From assembly GCA_963744575.1 (NCBI GenBank), contig CAVUUF010000024.1:248001-312000 (forward strand): 64,000 nucleotides of DNA, given 5' to 3'. The position numbers and the translations under genes are program-made. The notes below the pieces were generated by a model that was given only the letters and a program-made list of their open reading frames with translations, did not search any database and was not told the origin of the DNA. This DNA is from Palsa-504 sp963744575 (GTDB lineage Bacteria > Actinomycetota > Actinomycetes > Streptosporangiales > Streptosporangiaceae). Shown piece by piece: positions 36,016-43,025 of this stretch. Positions within the stretch are counted from its first letter, which is position 1, and each line of letters starts with the position of its first letter.

Positions 36016-37200
36016 CTATCCGGTGCAGCAGGTCGCCTGGATTAGCGACTGGGCAGATGTCGACATGGCGGTCGTGCGGGACAGCGGAGGTACCTGCCGC
36101 CAGCTTGCGGAAAATCGCGCTCTTGCCCGAACCGCGATCTCCGACGATGATGGATCGGCGCATATCAAAGATTGCTTCCATGCTTCCTCGGCACCGAACT
36201 TGAGATCGGTGAGCCGAAACGGGGGGGCGAGGATCCGCGATACGATGACATCCCTGACTGCGTCATGGAGAAGTGCAACGGTCTCTGCCAGATTATCGAG
36301 CACAACCAGTGCGCGTACGTGTGGAGCATCGAGAAGGCGCCGGACTTCTTCTTCGGTGATCCGCAACTTCGAGGCTAGGGGAATAATTCGGTCCCGGCCG
36401 CCGGCGAGCGCTAGTTCCTCGAGCAGTTCACTCAGCTTCGCCGGGTTTGAAGAGCTCCCTATAGCCTCATTCACCAGCCGTTCGAGCGCGATTCCGAGGG
36501 ATGGGACATCGGTTATTTCGGCGAGCGAACCCGAGCGCTCGAACTCCCGTATCATGAACTGGAGTAAAAGCGGATTTCCTCCGGCGAGATCAGCGATGCG
36601 CGGAATGACGGCCTCCGATAGCTGCGGTGCTTCACGCAGCAGGGCGGCTACGTCTTCCTCAGTGAGGTTTCGCAGTTGAACCACTTCGAAGCGGGCGAAA
36701 CGCCTAATCTCTGCGACAGCCGCCGGACGGGACGAAACAACGAGTTTCCAGCCGTGTAATGCGAGACTGAGTTCCTCGACCGCAGCGGCCATCCGCGGCG
36801 GATCAACTGATTCGTCGAGGCCATCCAACAGAAGAACCGGCGACGGCAGCCGGGCGCCAGCACGACGCAAAATTGCCGCTGCCTCACGAAGGGGCGGAGC
36901 GCCGGAGGACGTGCGAAGCGTTCTTCCAATATCATCGTCGGCTTCTTTGAAGGGCGAGGCTGCGATCGCGTCCAATACCTGGCCGCCGAGCTCGCCCGGA
37001 TAACGCAGACCGACAAAGCTAACGAAGAAGACGGCGCGCCTTTGCCTTTTCAGTACTTCTTCGACCATGCGCAGTAGCGTGGTCTTGCCACTCCATGGAG
37101 CGCCTAGCAGCAGCACCCCCAGGGACTCTGTGTCGTTGAGGTAGTACATGAGTTTCCCGAGCTCGCGACGTTGGACAAGATGCAGGTCTTCCGGATCCAT
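36016..37200 (-). CDS. STAND/NACHT-like P-loop NTPase
   Basis: About 390 residues. It has a single AAA+/STAND NTPase: Walker A GAPWSGKTT at residues 33-41, Walker B PVLLLDGLDE at 121-130, sensor LVVSSRP at 153-159 and the AGGNPLLLQFMIREF (GxP-type) motif typical of STAND proteins, then a winged-helix-like region. The ATG at 37200 has a GGGAGG site. From about 36180 the frame reads through the start of the next ATPase out of frame to 36016, so a frameshift may have separated what was one two-NTPase protein. GC content is well below the window average. STAND NTPases are common sensors in bacterial immune and signalling systems. Confidence 0.75.
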   Translation of the reverse strand: MDPEDLHLVQRRELGKLMYYLNDTESLGVLLLGAPWSGKTTLLRMVEEVLKRQRRAVFFVSFVGLRYPGELGGQVLDAIAASPFKEADDDIGRTLRTSSGAPPLREAAAILRRAGARLPSPVLLLDGLDESVDPPRMAAAVEELSLALHGWKLVVSSRPAAVAEIRRFARFEVVQLRNLTEEDVAALLREAPQLSEAVIPRIADLAGGNPLLLQFMIREFERSGSLAEITDVPSLGIALERLVNEAIGSSSNPAKLSELLEELALAGGRDRIIPLASKLRITEEEVRRLLDAPHVRALVVLDNLAETVALLHDAVRDVIVSRILAPPFRLTDLKFGAEEAWKQSLICADPSSSEIAVRARARFSASWRQVPPLSRTTAMSTSAQSLIQATCCTG

Positions 37201-37489
37201 ATGGCCTCCCGGGTAGAGGTTTGCCAGAGTCGCACATCATTCGCGGAAGGGCCCTGCGCGCCCGCCCGCCGGATGTCAGCATCCGCCATTTCGCCCGTAG
37301 GTTCAAGGATCATGTCGCCAATCGCGGGCTGCTCATCTTCCGCGATGCCGGGCGCCCCGGCCCTCAACCCGACACCGTGGCCCTGCGGAGACGGCAGCTC
37401 CACGCAAACCGGTTACTCCTATAACCATCCCCAGTACACTAATCTGACCCTGAGCGACCGTACTCATCTGCCGCGACAGGGTGGTCGGC

Positions 37490-37940
37490 TCATGCGGAGC
37501 GGCGTTCACGCGCGTAGGCGTCGAGCCGCTTGAGCTCATCGGTATAGATGGCACGCAGCACCCTCGGCGCGAATATGCGCTCGAACAGGCCGCCGATCCC
37601 GCCGCACCGTCCCAGGTGCCGGAGATCTGCACGAGCGAGGCCGGGCCTGCGGGGAGACCGTGAAGGTGGTGACCGCGCTGGAGCCGGTGTCGGACTCGGT
37701 CAGGACCCGGCCTGGTTCGGGCTCGGCGATCTTCGTCCGGTACTCGCGGATGCGCCCGCCCGCCGTCAGCTTGTACCGCAGGATCGTACCGGCGCCCACG
37801 CCACCGGACTCGACCCGGAAGTCCGAGAACGCCGGGGGCAGGAACCGTGGATGGTGCTCGCGCATGTCCGCGATATAGCGGTAGACCGTATCGGCTGGTG
37901 CCTCAACCGTGCCCTCAGCCGAGACCGCAATCCGTGCCAC
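37490..37940 (-). pseudogene. SRPBCC domain protein, frameshifted
   Basis: A SRPBCC (polyketide cyclase/dehydrase-like) gene of about 150 codons in three frames. It starts at 37940 (ARIAVSAEGTVEAPADTVYRYIADMREHHPRFLPP), then ISGTWDGAAG in a second frame, then GLFERIFAPRVLRAIYTDELKRLDAYARE in a third to a stop at 37490-37492. Two shifts lie near 37640-37585. The promoter side is untouched, but the IS1380-like element lies 48 bases upstream of the start. Confidence 0.75.
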
Positions 37941-37988
37941 GGGGCATTTCTATCACGCACGGGAGATGTGCTCACCAGAGCCTGATCA

Positions 37989-39755
37989 GACCCGAATCCG
38001 CGAGTAAGTCGGTGACACGACCTTGTAGATGCCGATAGGTGCCGCTCTGGCCTGGGATGATGATCGCTGCCAAGTGATGACCAGCCCAGTGGAGAGGACA
38101 CCTATCTGGTGGTCAGGATAAGTGCTGGCAGCAGGGGGCGTCAGCAGGTGCGGGCCGGCGCGCCGGACCGGTCGCTGACCGCGGATGCGGGTCTGGCCGC
38201 GATCACCGGGTTGTGGGACCGGCTCGGTGTGATCAAGGCGCTGGATCAGGCGGTCGGCCCCATCAAGCAGCGGAACCGGGGTGCGGGGGCTGGGGAGCTG
38301 CTGACCGGGATCGCGGCGGCGCGGCTGGCCGGGGAGGATTTCCTGACAGGGCTGGACCGGCAGCGCGCCGGCGCGGCAGGCCAGCAGATCACGCCGGTGC
38401 CGGGCCCGGCGTCCACGACCGCGGCCGGACTGGCCCGGCGGGTCAGCCCGGCGCAGTGGCGAGCGGTGGAGTCCGCCCTGGCGGCAGTCACCAGCCGGAT
38501 GCTGTCGCTGCTGCCCGCGCCCCGGGCGGCGGCGCTGACCGACGGGCCGGTCACCATCGACCTGGACACCACCGATGTGGAGGTCTACGGCCGCAAGAAA
38601 CGCGGCGTGGCCTGTAACCACCAAGGCCAGCGGGTCGGCCGCCCGCACGTCGCGGCCTGGGCCGAGACCGAGACCGTGCTGGCCGCCGACCTGGGCGACG
38701 GCACCGACGACCCGCGCGCCACCGCGCCGGACCTGCTGCGCCGCGCCCTGGCCGCCCTGCCTCAGCGAGCACGGCAACCGGGCCGGGTGGGCATGCGCGC
38801 CGACGCCGGGTACTTCGCCGGGCAGCTCGCCCGCGCCGCGCACGACGAGCAGATCGCCGTCGCGATCGGCGCCAAGCGCATCGCGCCGCTGTGGCGGCTG
38901 CTGGCTGGCATCGCCGGCGACGCCTGGCACGACGCGATCGACATGGACGGCGCGCAGGTCGCCGTCGCGGAGTACTGCCCGGACTGGTGGCCGGCCAATA
39001 CCCGGCTGCTGGTCCGCCGGGTCCTGCTGGACCCGGCGCAGGTCTCCGCCGGCCCGCGGTCCCGGCGTCGGCGCACCCTGCACCCGGACCAGCGGGGGAT
39101 GCTGTGCCCGGAGCTGGCGCAGCAGCCCGCCGTCTACGCCTATTCGTTCATCTTGACGAACCTGGACGTGTCCAGCCCGGATAAGGCAGCCGCCGTGGAG
39201 CACTGGCACCGTCACCGCACCACGGTGGAGAACATCTTCCGCGACAGCAAGCTCGGCGCCGCTCTGCGGCACCTCCCCTCCGGCTACCCGCAGGTGAACC
39301 TGGCCTGGATGCGGGGGGCGCTGCTCGCCGCGACCATGGCCGCCTGGCTGCACCAGCTCACCGCCACGACCGCCGGCGAGGACATCGCGGCAGGGCACGG
39401 CGTGCGTGGCGGCAAGGCCATGATCGCCACCCTGCGGTGGCGGCTGACCGCCGTCCCGGGGCGGCTGATCCGCCACGCCCGCCACCTGGTGCTGCGGCTC
39501 CCGCCCGGCCACTGCCTGCTTCCCGAGATTCTCGCCCGGCTCCGGCAACTGCCAGCACCGGCCTGACCCGCGGACCCAGAGCCCCGGCTCCCCGTCCTGG
39601 CCCACGGCTGACCAGCCCCGATCCGCAGAAACATACCCACCCGCGAACCCGGCGCTGACCCGGCCTGCCAGCATGCCCGCCACCCGGAATCCTGGCCCAT
39701 GAAGATCATTTACGGAGACACAGCCGGTTCATCGCGCTACTCGCGGATTCGGGTC
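37989..39755 (+). mobile_element. IS1380-like element, 1,767 bp
   Basis: The ends are a perfect 18-bp inverted repeat: GACCCGAATCCGCGAGTA at 37989-38006 and its complement at 39738-39755. One transposase gene lies between. The flanking bases do not show an obvious 4-bp duplication, so one flank may have been lost or the ends extend differently. Confidence 0.85.
38109..39566 (+). CDS. IS1380-family transposase
   Basis: A 485-residue DDE transposase of the IS1380 type. Seen: the first Asp in TIDLDTTDVEVYGRKKRG, the second in GMRADAGYFAGQLARAA, and a late HRHRTTVENIFRDSKLGAALRHLPSG block with the catalytic Glu. GTG at 38109. The frame is complete, so the element could be active. Confidence 0.92.
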   Translation: MVRISAGSRGRQQVRAGAPDRSLTADAGLAAITGLWDRLGVIKALDQAVGPIKQRNRGAGAGELLTGIAAARLAGEDFLTGLDRQRAGAAGQQITPVPGPASTTAAGLARRVSPAQWRAVESALAAVTSRMLSLLPAPRAAALTDGPVTIDLDTTDVEVYGRKKRGVACNHQGQRVGRPHVAAWAETETVLAADLGDGTDDPRATAPDLLRRALAALPQRARQPGRVGMRADAGYFAGQLARAAHDEQIAVAIGAKRIAPLWRLLAGIAGDAWHDAIDMDGAQVAVAEYCPDWWPANTRLLVRRVLLDPAQVSAGPRSRRRRTLHPDQRGMLCPELAQQPAVYAYSFILTNLDVSSPDKAAAVEHWHRHRTTVENIFRDSKLGAALRHLPSGYPQVNLAWMRGALLAATMAAWLHQLTATTAGEDIAAGHGVRGGKAMIATLRWRLTAVPGRLIRHARHLVLRLPPGHCLLPEILARLRQLPAPA

Positions 39756-39906
39756 AGAGGCACCGTCTGACCTTGAGTGGACATACTCATCTATGCCGCG
39801 TTCCGGTTCATTGGCGCGTTATGGTGCGCTGTAACGGTAGGGCCAATGGCGGGCGTGGGTGGCGTGGTGGGTTGAAGGTTCGCGCCGGATCGGTGAAACA
39901 CGGGAC

Positions 39907-40635
39907 ATGGGGGCAGGCAGTGGCGGGATCAGCTTTGAGGGTGATACTGGCCCGGTGAAGCTCAGCAGGCTGGCGGCGGCCGGCGGTGTCGCGGGTCCGG
40001 TGCTGTTCACCGCGGCGTGGGTGGTCGGCTCGCTGGGTCAGGCCGGTCACTCCGCGGCCGAGGTGCAGCTCAGCGGCCTGGCCGCGGAGGATGCCCGGGA
40101 TCCGCAGATCATGATGGCCGGCTTCGTGGCGCTCGGCGCTGGCACGGTGGTGTTCGGCGCCGGACTCGGCCGGGTCACCGCGCCCAGGTCAGCCGGCCCG
40201 TGGCTGGTCCTGGTAGCGGGCGCGGCGAGCATTGCGGCTGGGTTGTTCCGGCGCGATCACATGCTGCTGGCCGGCCCGGGGTTCGCCGGTGAATCGTGGC
40301 ACAACCAGGTGCACGATGTGGTCAGCGGGGTCGCGTACGGGGCGATGCTCGCGGCGCCGCTGGTGCTGGCGCGTCGCTGGCGCGGTGATCCGGATTGGGC
40401 GGTTCTGAGCCGACCGGTTCAGGTTCTCGCGCTGGTCAGCGCCGCGGCCCTGGTGGTCTTCGCGTCCCGGATTGCCGCGCCGCACAACGGCGTGGTGCAG
40501 CGGATCGCGGTCACGCTTCCGCTGACCGCGGAGATTCTCATCGCCGGTCGGATGCTCACCCTGCCCGTAACCGGTTCCGCTGCCGGGCCCGGCGTCACGC
40601 CCAGCCAGGGAGCGCCAGCCGACCAGGACGGCTGA
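39907..40635 (+). CDS. DUF998 membrane protein
   Basis: A 242-residue protein with six predicted membrane segments (for example AGGVAGPVLFTAAWVVGSL, MMAGFVALGAGTVVFGAGLG, WLVLVAGAASIAAGLF, VLALVSAAALVVFASRIAA). DUF998 is an uncharacterised membrane family. The GDPDWAVLSRP loop and the R-DHML segment are typical. ATG at 39907; a GTG at 39955 would remove the first 16 residues. An IS4 element is inserted 30 bases after its stop. Confidence 0.82.
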   Translation: MGAGSGGISFEGDTGPVKLSRLAAAGGVAGPVLFTAAWVVGSLGQAGHSAAEVQLSGLAAEDARDPQIMMAGFVALGAGTVVFGAGLGRVTAPRSAGPWLVLVAGAASIAAGLFRRDHMLLAGPGFAGESWHNQVHDVVSGVAYGAMLAAPLVLARRWRGDPDWAVLSRPVQVLALVSAAALVVFASRIAAPHNGVVQRIAVTLPLTAEILIAGRMLTLPVTGSAAGPGVTPSQGAPADQDG

Positions 40636-40654
40636 GACAGGGTCATCGCCTCCT

Positions 40655-40665
40655 GCCCAAGGACC
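40655..40665. repeat. 11-bp target-site duplication, left copy
   Basis: GCCCAAGGACC, repeated at 42707-42717 across the second IS4-like element. Confidence 0.85.
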
Positions 40666-42706
40666 CAACACCAGAGATTTAAGGCACGCTGGGCTCCATG
40701 AGGCTGTGATCTGGGATTTTGCGCTGGTTTGGACGCGGGCGGGGCTCCCGGTAGGGGTTGGGTGTCGATGTCCACCCCTTTCCAGGAGCCCTTGTGCTTT
40801 CTTATCTGCCTGACGTTGCTGATGCAAGCGGGATCGTTGCCTGCCAGGATGCGGGCACGCCTGCGGGGACTGTGGTGGTGCGGGCGTCTGGCCTGCGGGT
40901 TCGCGGGGGGACGGTCATGGCGGGGGATGCTCAGCCGTCGGCCGGCGAGGCGGCGGTGTTCTGCCGCCCGGTGGTGGCGGCCCCGGCCGTGGTCCGCCGG
41001 GACGGGAGCGTGCTGGCGGGCGCCTGGCTTCCTGATCTGGTGCGGCTGGGCGAGCTGGAGCGTCATCTCGGGGACGGGGTGATCGAGTCGGTCGCGGACG
41101 CCGCGATCGCGGAAGGGCGGCTGAGGAAGCGGGAGCGGCGGCGGATCATGTCGTATCCGCTGGTGATCCGGCTGATGATCGCGATGACCCTGATGCCGGA
41201 CGGGTCGTATGGCGAGGCGCTGGCCCGCTTGGCGGGGCTGCTGGCGGACGTCCCGTTCGCCCGGGAATGGCACGTCCCGACGGGGAAGGTGGTCACGGAA
41301 TGGCGGCTGCTGGTGCCGGCGGAGGTGATGGAGTCCGTGTTCTGGGAGGCGGCCGGGCCGCTGATCGGGGATGACGAGCCGTCGGCGGTGCTGCTGGCCG
41401 GGATGACGGTGTGCGCGGCCGACGGGATGCTGGTGAACCTGGCGGACACCCCGGCGAACCGGGCGATGTTCGGCTGCACGGGCACTGCGGAGCAGGACGG
41501 CGAGGCCGCTGCGCCGTTCCCGCAGCTGCGGATCGTGGCGCTGACCGCCCGCGCCGGCCGCGCCATGCTCGGCGCGATCCTCGGGAGCACGCGGGCCGGG
41601 GAGCAGACGCTGCTGAAGCGGCTGGCGCGCCGCCGCCCGGACCTGTTCGCCGGCCGCGTCGTCTGCTTCGACCGGAATTTCCCCGGCCATGAGCTGATCA
41701 CGGCGATCCTGGACGCGGGCGGGCACGTCGTCGCCCGGGTGAGCGCCACGGTCGCGCTGCCGCTGGAGCCCGGTGGCGGCTGGCTGCCCGACGGGTCCCG
41801 CCGGACCTGGCTGAACGCCCCGTCCGGGAAGAAAGAAGACCGGCTCCCGGTCCGCGCCGCCGAGCACAACGCGGTCCTGGCCCGCGGCGGCGGGACGGAA
41901 GAGGTCTCGGAGACCTGCACCGTGATCACCACCTTGCTGGATCCCCAGGCCGCGCCCGCGGACCAGGTACGGGACACGTACCTGACCAGGTGGAGCGCAT
42001 CGGAGACCACCTTCGGCGAGGACAAGGCGACCATCGCCGGCGCCGGGGACCGCACCTCCGGCCCGGTGCTGCGGTCCGGGTCCCCGCGGCTGGTCATCTC
42101 CGAAGCCTGGGCCTGGCTGACCGCCACCCAGCTGGTCCGCGCCAGCGCCGCCGCCGCGCTGCGCAGCAAGACGGCCGCCGCCCGCGCGCTGCGCCGCCAG
42201 AGCCATGCCCGGGTCACCGCGGACGAGGAATCCTTCACCGCCGTCTGGCGCCACGCGGTCCGCTCCATGACATCATCCCAGGTCACCGCCTCATCGTCGC
42301 TGGAAGCGCTCGCCGCCGCAGCCGAGGCCGCCGCCCGCGCCGCCCTGCACACCCTGAACGTCCCAGGGCGGCAGCGCCACTCAGAACGCGCTCAGAAAGC
42401 CCGCCCGAAATTCCGGCACGCCACCGCGAACAAGCAGACCGTCACCGGGAAACCGCAGGTCACAATATTCGCGCCCGGCTTCTCATAACCCGCGGCTGAA
42501 GCCGGAACCGTCAGGAAGGACAAAACCCGCCCCGCCCGCCGGGGCCGCGGACCGTGGAACCGCGCGCCGTCCCCGCCGCGACACGCGGGCCAGAACTATG
42601 CCCGCACTCCCGCGGCGGCACCACGCAACCAGACTCAAAGACCGAAACGGAGCACGATAGCGGCAATAACCCGGAACACCGCAAACACCTAAAGTCCCTG
42701 GTGTTG
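40666..42706 (+). mobile_element. IS4-family element B, 2,041 bp
   Basis: Bounded by the 11-bp duplication and by inverted repeats starting CAACACC. Over 20 bases including one flanking C, 17 match. It is related in layout to element A (ends beginning CAA, 11-bp duplication) but encodes a different transposase. Confidence 0.85.
40794..42488 (+). CDS. IS4-family transposase (second type)
   Basis: A 564-residue IS4-type transposase with the same N-terminal domain class (LERHLGDGVIESVADAAI, SYGEALARLAGLL). First Asp in VCAADGMLVNLADTPA, second in VVCFDRNFPGHELI, C-terminal YLTRWSASETTFGEDK region. In this protein the R-to-E spacing of the YREK-like motif is one residue longer than usual. GTG at 40794 with CCAGGAG before it. 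Frame intact. Confidence 0.88.
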   Translation: MLSYLPDVADASGIVACQDAGTPAGTVVVRASGLRVRGGTVMAGDAQPSAGEAAVFCRPVVAAPAVVRRDGSVLAGAWLPDLVRLGELERHLGDGVIESVADAAIAEGRLRKRERRRIMSYPLVIRLMIAMTLMPDGSYGEALARLAGLLADVPFAREWHVPTGKVVTEWRLLVPAEVMESVFWEAAGPLIGDDEPSAVLLAGMTVCAADGMLVNLADTPANRAMFGCTGTAEQDGEAAAPFPQLRIVALTARAGRAMLGAILGSTRAGEQTLLKRLARRRPDLFAGRVVCFDRNFPGHELITAILDAGGHVVARVSATVALPLEPGGGWLPDGSRRTWLNAPSGKKEDRLPVRAAEHNAVLARGGGTEEVSETCTVITTLLDPQAAPADQVRDTYLTRWSASETTFGEDKATIAGAGDRTSGPVLRSGSPRLVISEAWAWLTATQLVRASAAAALRSKTAAARALRRQSHARVTADEESFTAVWRHAVRSMTSSQVTASSSLEALAAAAEAAARAALHTLNVPGRQRHSERAQKARPKFRHATANKQTVTGKPQVTIFAPGFS

Positions 42707-42717
42707 GCCCAAGGACC
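42707..42717. repeat. 11-bp target-site duplication, right copy
   Basis: Second copy of GCCCAAGGACC (see 40655-40665). Confidence 0.85.
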
Positions 42718-43025
42718 AGCCCCGGTACGCCCCGACCCTAACCAAGTGCATACTCGCCGAAATGATTACTTTATCGACGCATATCTATACACCGCCTGGC
42801 ATACCCAGCTTACGTTCTCCCGACGTTGCCGACGATCGTCGTACAGGCTTTTCCGGAATTCTGGCAGGAATCAGATCGCCGAATACGTGCGCTTATTTTC
42901 TGTCTTATTGATGCTGTCCGATGCGCGCACGAAGGCCCGTTCGGTGCGCGTCAGCGCAGGCGATTACGCAGGCGCATCTTGTCGCCAATTTTTGCCGAGG
43001 GGTTCCGCGTCCACCCGGTACAGCG
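42718..43025. other. No gene seen
   Basis: About 300 bp of relatively AT-rich sequence between the IS4 element and the aminotransferase stop. No domain, RNA or repeat is visible. Confidence 0.5.

Larger units (their letters stand above)
32923..36181 (-). pseudogene. P-loop ATPase interrupted by a group II intron
   Basis: A second NTPase of the locus, encoded in two exons. Exon 1 runs 36181-35693 and holds Walker A (IIVGDRGSGKSAIFRK). Exon 2 runs 33747-32923 and holds Walker B (RVVVMFDRIDEIF), a sensor-like VVFLRTD and a C-terminal winged-helix-like part (VEKLFDEAEGKISEQVRLLERLGFLERVV). Removing the intron gives a continuous 437-residue frame. The sequence pattern resembles the Sll1717-type P-loop ATPases. 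The upstream STAND gene runs in another frame over the same start and continues with LTDLKFGAEEAW, so exon 1 may once have been joined to it. Expression needs intron splicing. Confidence 0.75.

Noticed and set aside
36016..36180. C-terminal tail of the STAND protein as a real domain
   Set aside because: This part is an out-of-frame reading of the second ATPase's Walker A region and has no independent support.
37986..39683. A 565-codon minus-strand open frame
   Set aside because: Shadow of the IS1380-type transposase gene, with Gly/Arg/His-rich translation.
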